DNA from: Chitinophaga polysaccharea
GTDB taxonomy: Bacteria > Bacteroidota > Bacteroidia > Chitinophagales > Chitinophagaceae
NCBI RefSeq assembly: GCF_007829335.1
Contig: NZ_VIWO01000018.1
Coordinates: 1 to 47,393 of the forward strand
Direction: 5' to 3'
Length of the DNA stretch: 47,393 nt
The notes below the pieces were generated by a model. It ran no database searches. It saw only the letters and a program-made list of their open reading frames with translations, and was not told where the DNA came from. Position numbers and translations under genes: made by a program. Shown in pieces: positions 1 to 7,433 of the stretch. Each line of letters opens with the position of its first letter. The stretch's first letter is position 1.

Positions 1-95
1 TTCATCGTTGATGTTTCTACTCGACAAGAAAGGAGAAGAAAGGCCCTACGGCCTCTGATTCTGGAAGTGGGGGCTGCTGCCGCCGAGCCACCCCC
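1..95. repeat. Terminal redundancy marking a circular molecule
   Basis: Bases 1-95 are identical to bases 47299-47393, the last bases of the window. An exact direct repeat at both ends of one contig is the usual sign of a circular replicon cut at an arbitrary point. The unique circle would be 47298 bp. The repeated bases include one inverted iteron-like element (18-36) and the start of the long inverted repeat. A true terminal repeat of a linear element is possible but less likely, because a Rep_3 initiator and iterons sit across the junction. Confidence 0.9.
18..36 (-). repeat. Inverted iteron-like element next to the inverted repeat
   Basis: Read on the minus strand, the bases give TCTCCTTTCTTGTCGAGTA, close to the direct iterons of the origin (consensus TCTCCCTTTTTGYCGAGA). 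It is also present at 47316-47334 in the duplicated end. In Rep_3 plasmids, inverted copies of iterons often act as the operator of the rep gene or help set copy number, but this one lies downstream of rep. Confidence 0.6.
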
Positions 96-152
96 TCCCC
101 ATACCCACCCCTCCCGGCGGGGTTTCAAACAATGGGAGCCGGCAAGGCCGGT
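37..152 (+). repeat. Left copy of 116-bp inverted repeat with G-quadruplex motif
   Basis: This is the reverse complement of 20663-20779, with a single-base length difference in one C run. It is GC-rich against an AT-rich plasmid. The minus strand carries five runs of three or more G with loops of 1-3 nt (91-115), a textbook G-quadruplex pattern. Small hairpins flank it: AGGCC/GGCCT at 41-54 and CCGGC/GCCGG near the inner end. An inverted iteron abuts it at 18-36, so this copy belongs to the origin side of the plasmid. Its function is unknown. Possible roles are a replication terminus or pause site, a recombination site, or part of a transfer origin. Confidence 0.9.
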
Positions 153-224
153 ATAATTCCGTGACAATACCATGACAAACCCTTTTTTAAAGACCGCCTC
201 ACCATAACGGAATGCAAAAAATGC

Positions 225-307
225 AAAAGTAGAAAAGTAGATTTCTATTTAAATGACATTATTATGACCAAAATACTGTCTACTTTAGTAGATTTCTACT
301 TTTTTTT
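225..307. promoter_or_regulatory. AGTAGAAA-type repeat cluster 1, upstream of the DUF6876 gene
   Basis: Two blocks of AAAAGTAG repeats (225-250 and 279-307) contain the small inverted repeat GTAGA-TT-TCTAC. They end 31 bp before the start codon at 338. The same repeat family flanks parA and the RHH gene near 44.4-45.1 kb, so a shared DNA-binding protein is likely. A TACCTTTA stretch at about 311 resembles the Bacteroidota -7 box (TAnnTTTG). The remaining 153-224 stretch shows nothing recognisable. Confidence 0.6.
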
Positions 308-337
308 CGTACCTTTATATAACAAAATCAATTAGTT

Positions 338-742
338 ATGGAAAATAGCAATAAAAGGCAAAAAAACCTTAATATGATTTTAGCTACCCAAAAATTTAGA
401 GGTACAGACCTTGTTTTCAAGCATGATTTAACCGGTCGAGTTATGACTGAGGGCATTTTAGAGATCCGGGATAACTATAAAGGCCAATGGTTAATCGATC
501 ATATATTATTTTTCACTAAATGTGTCGCCCTCGAAAGCAATATTCAAGTATGGAATCTTGTCCGTTGTTTTACAACGGATGATAGCTTCACGGAATCTTT
601 TTATTTGACCTGCTCTAATGATCAAAACGAAATGGTTTATTGTACTAAGATTAACCGCGTAGATTTTCCGGCAGATTTCCTAACCCTTCATTATAAAGAA
701 GGCGTATTGTATTTACCGGGGGATGATTTTTTTAAAAAGTAG
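338..742 (+). CDS. DUF6876 family protein
   Basis: A 134-residue cytoplasmic protein with no signal peptide or membrane segment. The pattern FRGTDLVFKH near residue 20, QWLIDHILFF near 50, IQVWNLV near 70, a central LTC segment and a C-terminal LYLPGDD block match what I recall of DUF6876, a small family common on Bacteroidota plasmids and integrative elements. Its biochemical role is not known. It sits alone between two AGTAGAAA-type repeat clusters and shares that arrangement with the following SprT-like gene, so the two may be co-regulated accessory genes. The family name is from memory of the motif pattern; the ORF itself is secure. Confidence 0.75.
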   Translation: MENSNKRQKNLNMILATQKFRGTDLVFKHDLTGRVMTEGILEIRDNYKGQWLIDHILFFTKCVALESNIQVWNLVRCFTTDDSFTESFYLTCSNDQNEMVYCTKINRVDFPADFLTLHYKEGVLYLPGDDFFKK

Positions 743-790
743 AAAAGTAGATTTATACTTTAGTAGATTTATATATTTATAGATTTCTAT
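733..790. promoter_or_regulatory. AGTAGAAA-type repeat cluster 2, upstream of the SprT-like gene
   Basis: Repeats of AAAGTAGA and AGTAGATTTAT start inside the last codons of the preceding gene and run to about 790. A degenerate copy of the plasmid palindrome (TGTATCGTACATTACA, 793-808) follows just before the start codon at 821. This suggests two regulators could act on this promoter. Confidence 0.55.
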
Positions 791-820
791 TGCTGTATCG
801 TACATTACAAACTTAATATC

Positions 821-1504
821 ATGGCTATTACACATTATCAATTTAACACATTAGAGAATTTATTTTATTACTATAACATTGAATTGTTTGATGCCTCGTT
901 ACCTGATTGCCTAGTAAATATGAGCCGACATAGAGGGGCACACGGTTTTTTTGCACCTGACAGTTGGAAGGATGACAAGGATAAAATAATACACGAAATA
1001 TCATTAAATCCGGATAGCATGACGCGTCCTGACCACTTATGGCATTCTACTTTTGTTCATGAAATGTGCCACCTATGGCAATTTGCGCTCGGCAGACCAC
1101 CCCGGAAGGCATACCACGACTTACAATGGGCTGCTAAAATGGAGGAAGTAGGTTTGATGCCTTCTTCTACAGGTCAACCCGGAGGAAAGAAAATAGGTCA
1201 AAGTGTAACCCATTATATTATCGATGGCGGCCCCTTTGATATTTCTTTTAAAAAAATTACTGCTGACCAGCTGGCTACCCTTAAACTGCCGTACTTGCCC
1301 AATTATCAAATTAATGTAGCACCTACCACCTCTGGAATTGATCGTACACTGGCAAAGACGCAAACTGGATTTATTGCCCCTGTGACAAAAGGTAAAAATG
1401 GGGTAAAATCTGTATATACCTGCAGCTGTGGTGTTAAGGTTTGGGGTAAACCGGCCTTGCAAATCAAATGTGGTGTATGTGATGACTTGTTGAATGAAAG
1501 ATAA
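821..1504 (+). CDS. SprT-like zinc metalloprotease domain protein
   Basis: A 227-residue protein. Residues 80-84 are HEMCH, the HExxH zinc-metallopeptidase motif, followed by LWQ and by H99 as the probable third zinc ligand; this spacing is typical of SprT-like proteins. The C-terminus (about 198-222) has four cysteines in CSC...CGVC form, a zinc-ribbon seen in SprT/Spartan relatives. Eukaryotic Spartan cleaves DNA-protein crosslinks. Bacterial SprT-like proteins on mobile elements are poorly studied, so a role in clearing protein-DNA adducts is inference. The plasmid also carries SRAP and UmuDC, which fits a DNA-damage theme. No signal peptide is seen. It is flanked by repeat clusters on both sides. 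Confidence 0.85.
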   Translation: MAITHYQFNTLENLFYYYNIELFDASLPDCLVNMSRHRGAHGFFAPDSWKDDKDKIIHEISLNPDSMTRPDHLWHSTFVHEMCHLWQFALGRPPRKAYHDLQWAAKMEEVGLMPSSTGQPGGKKIGQSVTHYIIDGGPFDISFKKITADQLATLKLPYLPNYQINVAPTTSGIDRTLAKTQTGFIAPVTKGKNGVKSVYTCSCGVKVWGKPALQIKCGVCDDLLNER

Positions 1505-1512
1505 ATTTTTTC

Positions 1513-1564
1513 AAAGTAGAAAAGTAGATTTCTACTTTTCTACTTTTCTACTTTTCTACTTTCT
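1513..1564. promoter_or_regulatory. AGTAGAAA-type repeat cluster 3 (densest)
   Basis: The cluster starts with AAAGTAGAAAAGTAGA, then turns into four tandem CTACTTTT units on the same strand, so it is both a direct-repeat array and an inverted repeat centred near 1530. It lies between the SprT-like stop codon and a small membrane-protein gene at 1585. It is the cleanest candidate for multimeric binding of a ribbon-helix-helix protein. Confidence 0.6.
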
Positions 1565-1584
1565 TACCAGATAATATATATTTT

Positions 1585-1764
1585 ATGAAAGAAAATATAG
1601 AAGAATTTATCACCCGGTATTATAGATTAATGCTTATCATTTCATTTTTCTTTGGCTTATTGCTAGGTGCATCACTGGCTTTATATTATGCAAACCTACA
1701 GTTATTGGATATTTTGGAAAAAGCATCTGCTGTTCTAATGAAACAATCGACTGCAGGTTTATAA
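1585..1764 (+). CDS. Small single-pass membrane protein
   Basis: ATG to TAA gives 59 residues: a charged N-terminus (MKENIEEFITRYYR), one hydrophobic helix (about residues 15-37), then an amphipathic tail ending STAGL. No family is recognised. Support for a real gene comes from the repeat cluster just upstream, the codon use, and a perfect terminator hairpin 6 bp after the stop. Function is unknown. Confidence 0.55.
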   Translation: MKENIEEFITRYYRLMLIISFFFGLLLGASLALYYANLQLLDILEKASAVLMKQSTAGL

Positions 1765-1770
1765 ACATAG

Positions 1771-1794
1771 AAAAGCCGCCCAGTGGCGGCTTTT
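1771..1794. terminator. Bidirectional rho-independent terminator
   Basis: The arms AAAAGCCGCC and GGCGGCTTTT form a 10-bp stem with a short loop. A-runs on the left and T-runs on the right mean it can work on either strand. It follows the small membrane-protein gene. Confidence 0.8.
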
Positions 1795-1842
1795 CATCCC
1801 CTATGCGCACTCTTAACGTCAAAGTTTAGTGGCCCCGTTTTA

Positions 1843-1880
1843 TATAATTCTACTTTTATATAATTCTACTTATCTACTTT
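1843..1880. promoter_or_regulatory. AGTAGAAA-type repeat cluster 4
   Basis: Units of ATTCTACTT and ATCTACTTT (the complement of the AAGTAGA repeat) end at the stop codon of the minus-strand gene 1879-2256. No promoter for an adjacent gene is obvious here. The site may serve partition or DNA bridging rather than local regulation. Confidence 0.45.
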
Positions 1881-2256
1881 AATTGGTAATGCTGGCAATG
1901 TGCCTAATTGATGGAGGAGTGAATGTGTTGTTTTTCAATATGATCGTTTTAATATTTTTCTGCGGTAGTTGTTTTTCGGTAATGATTAATAGGTTTTCTT
2001 CTGCAATATATCCGTTTAGTGAGGCTATCAAGTGGTAATTACCGATAGGGGCAAGAAGGGAAAATTTTCCCTCATTATCAGTTACTGTGTTTTTAATAGC
2101 GATGCCATCACCGCTATAGAGAGTAACCAACACTTTTGAAAGGTAAACAGCTTTACAATCCTTAACGGTTCCCTTTAAAAGGATTTGTTTTTGTGATTGA
2201 CTGAAACCCACTGTAGTAAGCAGTATAAAGCAAAGCGATACTATAAAATGTTTCAT
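1879..2256 (-). CDS. Secreted carboxypeptidase-regulatory-like (CarboxypepD_reg) domain protein
   Basis: A 125-residue protein. Residues 1-19 are a signal peptide ending VGFSQ, typical of Bacteroidota. The rest (about 25-108) has the beta-sandwich pattern of carboxypeptidase D regulatory-like domains: a GTVKD start, VLVTLYSGDG, TVTDNEGKFSLLAPIGNYHLIASLNGY. This domain usually sits at the N-terminus of TonB-dependent receptors; here it stands alone. It probably acts in the periplasm or at the cell surface. Its partner is unknown. The stop lies at a repeat cluster, and a GC-rich hairpin lies upstream at about 2270-2304. Confidence 0.75.
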   Translation of the reverse strand: MKHFIVSLCFILLTTVGFSQSQKQILLKGTVKDCKAVYLSKVLVTLYSGDGIAIKNTVTDNEGKFSLLAPIGNYHLIASLNGYIAEENLLIITEKQLPQKNIKTIILKNNTFTPPSIRHIASITN

Positions 2257-2626
2257 AGAGAAGTTTTAAAATGGGGGCCACGATCCCTATAATCGGCCCC
2301 CCATACCATCAATTTATTACCAATGCTAAATAAACACATTACAGTTTTTCAACTGTTAATGATTGCACAAAATGAGCGTATTAACTAATTTTTTATTGCT
2401 TTACTTTTTCTACAGACCACAAACCGGAAATGTTCGCGAGGCCTCACGGACTGTATAACTCTATTATAATAGCAGCAATTGGGGAGATTATATTCAATCC
2501 CTCAACGCAGAAAAGTGGGAAGCCGTTTTATTGCAGATAGCAGCATACACTTTATTGTAAACTGGATTTACTGGCACTGGAGTAATGTTCATTACATCAG
2601 TGCCAGACATTGGGACCACAAGATCT
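2257..2626. other. Intergenic region with GC hairpin and one palindrome copy
   Basis: No convincing gene. A hairpin with ATGGGGGCC/GGCCCCCCAT arms lies at about 2270-2304, just upstream of the minus-strand secreted protein. A copy of the plasmid palindrome (AGTAATGTTCATTACA) lies at 2581-2596, near the 3' end of the next minus-strand gene. A short plus-strand frame (2479-2685) crosses both and looks non-coding. Confidence 0.5.
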
Positions 2627-2872
2627 TTAATCGGAAAGTGTTGTATTCATTGAATCATCTGTTAAAAATCCCCGGGCGGCCCTAACAAAAAGTTTTTCTA
2701 ATCCAGTTAAACTCGGATCTGCTTCTAATTCTATTATTTTAGCCTCTAATTCCTCTTCCTTTAGATCGAGGAAATGCTTGATGAAGAAGTCAACACTCTT
2801 TTTCTCCCATATTTTTGTTGCTGCGTACTCCTTTACATTAAATCTCTTTCTTAACATTGGTGGTTTGTTCAT
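2627..2872 (-). CDS. Hypothetical small charged protein
   Basis: An 81-residue protein rich in Lys and Glu, predicted helical (KEEELEAKIIELEADPSLTGLEKLFVRAARGF). It has no signal peptide, membrane helix or recognised motif. The conserved-looking TGLEKLFVRAARGFL segment could be a small protein-binding helix pair. I do not recognise the family. A palindrome copy lies 30 bp beyond its stop codon. Confidence 0.5.
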   Translation of the reverse strand: MNKPPMLRKRFNVKEYAATKIWEKKSVDFFIKHFLDLKEEELEAKIIELEADPSLTGLEKLFVRAARGFLTDDSMNTTLSD

Positions 2873-3119
2873 ACTGGCAGATTTTTGTTTATTGTTGATT
2901 TTAGAAGGAGCAATTTATTTTTTGCTGCACAGTAAACTTGAAATCTAAACGAAAAAATTATCTGCTTAACATATATAGTTTTTTACCTGTTTATGTTAAA
3001 TTTCGTTAATACGCTCACAGTAAGATTTTGTAAATGATTGGCCGCACGGCAAAGTATACTATTGTGATATTCTTTGTATCCGTAGTTGGCGACTTCCGCT
3101 GCCCATTTTATTTAAAAAA

Positions 3120-3572
3120 TTGTTCTCTGTGTTTAGATGTACGTTTTTATTAGTATGGCTGATAGCCTTAACAGGTGAGGCTAAAGCTCAAAAAATTAAG
3201 GCAATAGAGCTAAGACTTGTAAGTAGGGACTTATCGCGGGAAACAGCAGATCCGTTAAATATTTATATCGAAAATGATTCTCAGGTGCTGGCATCCAAAC
3301 AACAGTATTTTGAATGGAAAACGTCATTTCCCCCCATAATCAAAATGCAGTTATTGCAGGGAATATCCTTAGAGAAATTTGAGCGTTGTAAATTAAAAGT
3401 GTTGCTCAAAAAAGGGAGGGAGGCGTATAAGTTTGATTGCGTTATTAGCGTTTACGTAGAAGGTCAGAAAAAGCCGATAAAACGGCGAGTTAATGATCTC
3501 AGTTTTCCGGGATCGGTTTTTCCCTCAAAGCAGCAAGATTCTATTATCTACCCGTTAGCGGTGAAACTATAA
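3120..3572 (+). CDS. Secreted hypothetical protein
   Basis: About 150 residues. The N-terminus is a signal peptide (CTFLLVWLIALTGEAKAQ), so the product is exported. The mature part is basic and predicted beta-rich (IELRLVSRDLS, LKVLLKKGREAYKFDCVISVYVEG). No family is recognised. There is no ATG at the N-terminus: TTG at 3120 or GTG at 3129 must be used, and the signal peptide argues for one of them. A terminator follows at 3600. The 247-bp gap before it shows no other gene. Confidence 0.55.
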   Translation: MFSVFRCTFLLVWLIALTGEAKAQKIKAIELRLVSRDLSRETADPLNIYIENDSQVLASKQQYFEWKTSFPPIIKMQLLQGISLEKFERCKLKVLLKKGREAYKFDCVISVYVEGQKKPIKRRVNDLSFPGSVFPSKQQDSIIYPLAVKL

Positions 3573-3599
3573 CATCAAGAGGGGCAATACAACCACAGT

Positions 3600-3629
3600 C
3601 CTGTTATCTACTGGTAACAGGGCTTTTTG
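3600..3629 (+). terminator. Rho-independent terminator
   Basis: The arms CCTGTTA and TAACAGG are separated by 8 nt and followed by GCTTTTTGT. It lies 28 bp after the stop of the secreted protein and separates that gene from umuDC. Confidence 0.7.
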
Positions 3630-3710
3630 TCTAATTTTTGGGGAGCTGGGCTATAATAATTTCACCCAAAACAAATTTGTCCAAATCAGCTTTTGTTATC
3701 CGAATAAAAA

Positions 3711-3757
3711 ACTAATATAATTAGTAAATAAATCCTAATTTTACTAAAAATATTAGT
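3711..3757 (+). promoter_or_regulatory. Putative operator of the umuDC operon
   Basis: Two similar 15-bp inverted repeats, ACTAATATAATTAGT (3711-3725) and ACTAAAAATATTAGT (3743-3757), lie immediately before the GTG start of umuD. Between them, TTAGTAAA and TTTACTAA form a further 8-bp inverted pair. The arrangement is typical of a dimeric repressor site. Which protein binds is unknown; an S24-type or XRE repressor of the host or plasmid is likely. Confidence 0.6.
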
Positions 3758-3760
3758 ATA

Positions 3761-4189
3761 GTGAAAGAGGTTTGGCGAATAAACGATAGTAAAATTATAC
3801 TACCTGTCATTGCGGGCAGCCTTCCTGCTGGCTTTCCGTCACCAGCAGCCGATTATATTGAAAATTCCATCGACCTCAATACACTACTGATCAGCAATCC
3901 AACAGCAACATTTTTTGCACAAGTTCATGGTGATAGCATGACGGGAGCATTCATACACCCTACAGCCACCCACCTGATCATTGATCGTTCACTTGCCCCC
4001 AAACACAGGGATATAGTGGTAGCAATAGTTTTGGGAGAATTTACCGTTAAGCGATATTTGATTTTGCCACAGGGTGTAATGCTTGCTGCAGAAAACCCAA
4101 AATTCAAGCCTATACCTATTTCAGAGGGGATTGATGCGGAAATTTGGGGGGTTGTTACCTACTTTATCACGGAAGCCCAAAAGGTATAG
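3761..4189 (+). CDS. umuD: UmuD-like S24 peptidase, DNA polymerase V accessory subunit
   Basis: A 142-residue protein starting at GTG. The family's self-cleavage segment is visible (LPAGFPSPAADYIE, with probable cut A23-G24). The catalytic serine S59 is in GDSM, and the catalytic lysine K97 is in FTVKRY. UmuD is cut with help from RecA filaments to UmuD', which joins UmuC to form translesion polymerase V. The gene stops two bases before umuC starts, the standard operon. Inverted repeats just upstream suggest damage-responsive repression. The length matches E. coli UmuD (139). This is a confident call. Confidence 0.93.
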   Translation: MKEVWRINDSKIILPVIAGSLPAGFPSPAADYIENSIDLNTLLISNPTATFFAQVHGDSMTGAFIHPTATHLIIDRSLAPKHRDIVVAIVLGEFTVKRYLILPQGVMLAAENPKFKPIPISEGIDAEIWGVVTYFITEAQKV

Positions 4190-4191
4190 CC

Positions 4192-5454
4192 ATGTACGCC
4201 CTCGTTGACTGTAATAACTTCTACGCCTCATGCCAGCGGGTTTTTGAGCCGCGCATCCGGCGCCTGCCGGTTGTTGTCCTTTCCAACAATGACGGGTGCA
4301 TCATTGCGAGAAGCAATGAGGCAAAGGATCTCGGTATAAAAATGGGGGATCTGCCGTTTAAAATGTTGGATTTTTTGACCGCTAACAATGTTCAGATCTT
4401 CAGCAGTAATTACACCCTCTACGGTGATATGAGCGCCCGGGTTATGCAGGTGATTGCGGCAGCAGCACCGAAATATGAAGTTTATAGCATTGATGAAGCC
4501 TTTATCGACCTACAGGGGGTGGCTATTAATGAACTGGAAGCCTTTGCCAAACGTTTAAAACGGAATATACTGCAGGCAACAGGATTACCTGTTTCTGTGG
4601 GAATAGCCCCAACTAAGACACTTGCGAAACTTGCAAACAGATGGGCAAAAAAACATCCTGAAACAGACGGGATACATGTTTTAGGTACTGATCAGAAAGT
4701 ATCAGTAGCCCTGCAGCAAACAATGGTAGGGGATGTTTGGGGTATTGGGCGCCAGTATGAGCAAATGTTGAATCGTCACAATATCACTACAGCCCTGCAG
4801 CTCTCGCTGACTTCTGAAAGCTGGATCCGAAAGAGCATGTCAGTAGTAGGCCTGCGTCTAGTGAAAGAGCTAAAAGGGCAATCCTGCATTTTACTAGAAG
4901 AAATGCAGCCACCCAAACAGAATATATGTACCAGTAGGTCATTTCCAGAGATTATTACGGAAAAAGAAGATGTGCGTAAATGGGTAATGACACACATGGC
5001 CAGCTGTGCGGAAAAACTGCGGCGCCAGAACAGCTGCGCCAGTGCAATACATGTATTTTTACAAACAAATCCATTCAGAATGCAGGATAAGCAGTATTAT
5101 AGGAGTATTACTATACCATTGCTCACTCCTGCCAATAACACCCCTGAGCTGTTGTTCTATGCTGGAAAGGCGCTGAATGCTATTTATAGGCCCGGATACA
5201 ATTATAAAAAGGCGGGGGCAATGGTGCTGGATCTGGTGCCAGCCTGCGAACGGCAGGGTAGTCTATTTGATTCAGTAGATCGGCTACGGGCTGAAAAATT
5301 GATGAATTGCATAGATAGCACCAATGCAATATTTGGGAGAAACATTGTACGGTACGCCTCACAGGGCTACGGGGAGAGATGGCAGCTAAGACAGGCCCGT
5401 AAATCACCCAGCTATACAACACGCTGGCAGGACGTGATTAAAATTCAAATCTGA
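4192..5454 (+). CDS. umuC: UmuC-like Y-family DNA polymerase V catalytic subunit
   Basis: 420 residues from the ATG two bases after umuD; a longer in-frame start inside umuD is rejected. The N-terminus MYALVDCNNFYASC holds the first catalytic aspartate. YSIDEAFIDL near residue 99 holds the D/E metal ligands, and GIAPTKTLAKLANRWAK is the finger/palm motif. The C-terminal 45 residues (IFGRNIVRYASQGYG...) match the DUF4113 tail of UmuC. It performs error-prone synthesis across lesions. Carriage on a conjugative plasmid is common (compare MucAB and RumAB) and raises damage tolerance and mutation. The gene is full length, with no broken motif. Confidence 0.95.
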   Translation: MYALVDCNNFYASCQRVFEPRIRRLPVVVLSNNDGCIIARSNEAKDLGIKMGDLPFKMLDFLTANNVQIFSSNYTLYGDMSARVMQVIAAAAPKYEVYSIDEAFIDLQGVAINELEAFAKRLKRNILQATGLPVSVGIAPTKTLAKLANRWAKKHPETDGIHVLGTDQKVSVALQQTMVGDVWGIGRQYEQMLNRHNITTALQLSLTSESWIRKSMSVVGLRLVKELKGQSCILLEEMQPPKQNICTSRSFPEIITEKEDVRKWVMTHMASCAEKLRRQNSCASAIHVFLQTNPFRMQDKQYYRSITIPLLTPANNTPELLFYAGKALNAIYRPGYNYKKAGAMVLDLVPACERQGSLFDSVDRLRAEKLMNCIDSTNAIFGRNIVRYASQGYGERWQLRQARKSPSYTTRWQDVIKIQI

Positions 5455-5603
5455 TCCGTAGGCTGACAGCCGCAATCCGCGTCAATCCTCACTTTAAACA
5501 ATTTGAACATGAAAAAGGAAAACCTGCATATTCTTTTCATTTTCCGGATGCAGCAAATAGCGATAATTAAAAAAGCCAATACTATGGCTAATGCAGTACT
5601 CAT
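5445..5603 (-). CDS. Possible small membrane protein
   Basis: A 52-residue minus-strand frame from an internal ATG. It has one hydrophobic helix (ALAIVLAFLIIAICC) followed by a basic stretch (RKMKRICRFSFFMFKLFKVR) and a Cys-containing tail. An opposing plus-strand frame (5503-5721) is less protein-like. The start of the gene overlaps nothing, but the stop lies inside the umuC 3' end. No family is recognised. The rest of the 5455-5781 gap is AT-rich and shows no other gene. Confidence 0.3.
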   Translation of the reverse strand: MSTALAIVLAFLIIAICCIRKMKRICRFSFFMFKLFKVRIDADCGCQPTDQI

Positions 5604-5781
5604 TTTTTGGGTATATTTAGTAAGTTTTGGGAACAGACAGTACAAGGTCGGAGATAGTACCATCAAATTATATACAAATATATATAATATAATCGAGGTT
5701 CCCAAATTTATCATCAGATAAAATGATAAAAACCAACAACTTACACACTTAATATAGCATTAAATAACTAAAACCTGTTTT

Positions 5782-6585
5782 ATGTGCTACCACGTGCGCC
5801 GGCCTACGGAAGAAGAACTGTATAACTATGTCAACAGTACTAATTTTGCTATGGAATACCGATGGGAGGCGGACTTCACGATCACACATGAATACCCCGG
5901 TTTATTGGACGCAAACGGCTTTGCTCATCCACATCTACCCGTTCTACTCAATACCGATTCGCACAACATCCAGTATGTGAAATGGGGCTTTTTGCCGGGA
6001 AAAGTGAAGGATGAAGCAGCAGTGAAGGATTTTTATATAAAATACACAGGAGGCCTGAACTGCAAAGGGGACGAGGCTTTTAATGGAAAACTGTATAAAC
6101 AGGCCATCATCGGACAACGGTGTATCGTCCTTACTCCTAATTTCTATGAAAACCGCCACCAAGCCCCCTCCGGGAAGAAAACACCGATCAAGTATCCCTT
6201 TAAAATAGGGCAACGAGGCAAGACCATGAACGCGCTGGCTGCAGTATGGAACGACTGCTATATTGAAGCTACAGGGGAGGTCCGGCGGGTTTTATCAGTG
6301 GTCACCACTGTTGCCAATGAAGCAATGGCTATAGTTCATAATTCAAAATTACGTATGCCCGCATACGTTCGCGCTGAACACTTCGGGCTGTGGCTCTCGC
6401 CAGATCCACTGACGAAAGAGGAAGTCGATACGGTAATTGTGCCCGCTGAAAACAAGGAAATGAGTATAGTACCCATAGATAAGTCCTTTAATGCTCAAAA
6501 GAAGGATCCTAATCAGCCTATAATTGAATATGAATATCCAGAATTAAAAGAAGCGCTACAAGAGCTCCACGATCTGCAGGCGTAA
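5782..6585 (+). CDS. SRAP (HMCES/YedK) abasic-site processing protein
   Basis: A 267-residue protein. Cys2, exposed after Met removal, is the SRAP nucleophile that forms a thiazolidine crosslink with abasic sites in single-stranded DNA. N93 (GLNCKGDEAF), E123 (NFYE) and H186 in HNSKLRMP are the other active-site positions expected for the family. The protein shields abasic sites from nucleases and error-prone bypass. It lies downstream of umuDC but 327 bp away, probably with its own promoter; both are SOS-type functions. It is a little longer than E. coli YedK (222) because of C-terminal and internal additions. The active-site assignments are by motif. Confidence 0.92.
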   Translation: MCYHVRRPTEEELYNYVNSTNFAMEYRWEADFTITHEYPGLLDANGFAHPHLPVLLNTDSHNIQYVKWGFLPGKVKDEAAVKDFYIKYTGGLNCKGDEAFNGKLYKQAIIGQRCIVLTPNFYENRHQAPSGKKTPIKYPFKIGQRGKTMNALAAVWNDCYIEATGEVRRVLSVVTTVANEAMAIVHNSKLRMPAYVRAEHFGLWLSPDPLTKEEVDTVIVPAENKEMSIVPIDKSFNAQKKDPNQPIIEYEYPELKEALQELHDLQA

Positions 6586-6628
6586 TGTAATGAACATTGC
6601 AAAAGTAGAAAAGTAGATTTCTACTACT
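6586..6628. promoter_or_regulatory. Palindrome plus AGTAGAAA repeat cluster 5
   Basis: TGTAATGAACATTGCA (6586-6601, one mismatch from a perfect palindrome) starts right after the SRAP stop. It runs directly into AAAAGTAGAAAAGTAGA and TTTCTACTACT (6601-6628). The same palindrome-plus-repeat arrangement occurs at 8491-8540, so the two bracket the higBA region. Confidence 0.55.
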
Positions 6629-6658
6629 CTGCAAAGTCAGGATATACGATGTTTAGGC

Positions 6659-6687
6659 AAAAAAAACTGCCTGATTTCTCAGACAGT
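6659..6687 (-). terminator. Terminator of the higBA operon
   Basis: On the minus strand, ACTGTCTGA and TCAGGCAGT form a 9-bp stem with one G-T pair and a GAAA loop, followed by eight T. It lies 34 bp beyond the higA stop codon. Confidence 0.75.
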
Positions 6688-6720
6688 AAGGAAGTTTGTT
6701 TTTAAAAGGATGGATCTGGT

Positions 6721-7086
6721 TTAAATGCTTTCTAGTAGCATGTTTCCGTCAATCTGGTAACGGAGGTGAACTTCTCTAAGAAGCTCAACATTAGGAGCTG
6801 TTTTTCGGTTTAAAATATTACTTAAAAAACCTGAGCTAATGCCTAATTCAGTAGCTAACTGGTTTTGTTTCAGTTTCCGGGATTCCATTAAATAAGATAG
6901 AATTGCAGGGAAATCTGGCTTTAAAGGCATGGGAAACGCAATATTTTCCCACGCCTCAATAGCATCTGATAACTCGTCAAGTTTGGCTTCTTCTTCCGCT
7001 GTGTGATTTGAAATCCCTTTTTCTAAAAGAGTTTCCAGCTCAGTCATTGCGCGATAGTATGCCAACTTGGTTTCGATTTTACTCAT
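6721..7086 (-). CDS. higA: HigA-like antitoxin
   Basis: A 121-residue protein. The C-terminal half (about 65-115) is an XRE-type helix-turn-helix: LKQNQLATELGISSGFLSNILNRKTAPN. The N-terminal half is acidic and helical (TAEEEAKLDELSDAIEAWENI) and should wrap the toxin. HigA neutralises HigB and represses the operon. The gene follows higB with a 41-bp gap, toxin first, which is the usual higBA order. A terminator follows. Confidence 0.88.
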   Translation of the reverse strand: MSKIETKLAYYRAMTELETLLEKGISNHTAEEEAKLDELSDAIEAWENIAFPMPLKPDFPAILSYLMESRKLKQNQLATELGISSGFLSNILNRKTAPNVELLREVHLRYQIDGNMLLESI

Positions 7087-7127
7087 TTTTACATAAGGAT
7101 CTAAATAAATTCACAATCGAAGTTTCA

Positions 7128-7433
7128 TTACATTGTGATCAAAGTCCCATTCTTGTTGTGTGCATCATACTCTGTGTGTGTTAAAACCCCACGAACGTAC
7201 AAACACCTATTCTTAAATTTTATTATCGCTACTAATCGGTAGTTATTACCTCCGATGTTAAAAACGTAGCGATCGTCTCCGATGTAGTCACAGGTCCTGT
7301 AAACTTCTTTCAATTCACTAAAATTACTGCACGTTGCCTGTAAAATTTTATTGTACCAATCGTTTAACGGGATAACGGCTGGCGGGTGCTTTGTCCCAAA
7401 ATCAACTATGGGACCGCGAGAAATCACTCTCAT
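7128..7433 (-). CDS. higB: HigB-like mRNA interferase toxin
   Basis: A 101-residue RelE/HigB-fold protein: ...LNDWYNKILQATCSNFSELKEVYRTCDYIGDDRYVFNIGGNNYRLVAIIKF...CLYVRGVLTHTEYD. The YRLVA strand, the LTHTEYD C-terminal motif and the length match the HigB family that pairs with the HigA type next door. HigB cuts ribosome-bound mRNA. On a plasmid this pair stabilises inheritance. It is intact. A 42-bp perfect palindrome lies 170 bp upstream and may be an operator. Confidence 0.88.
   Translation of the reverse strand: MRVISRGPIVDFGTKHPPAVIPLNDWYNKILQATCSNFSELKEVYRTCDYIGDDRYVFNIGGNNYRLVAIIKFKNRCLYVRGVLTHTEYDAHNKNGTLITM

Noticed and set aside
225..307. CRISPR array from the regular AAGTAGA repeats
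   Set aside because: Units are 7-9 bp with no unique spacers, and no cas gene is present.
1121..1462. Minus-strand frame inside the SprT-like gene
   Set aside because: It is a shadow of the zinc-protease gene, whose motifs are clear on the plus strand.
2479..2685. Plus-strand frame over the 3' end of the 2627-2872 gene
   Set aside because: It crosses a palindrome copy and has no protein-like features.
4144..4191. Extended N-terminus of UmuC
   Set aside because: It overlaps umuD, and family members start at MYALVDCNNFYA.
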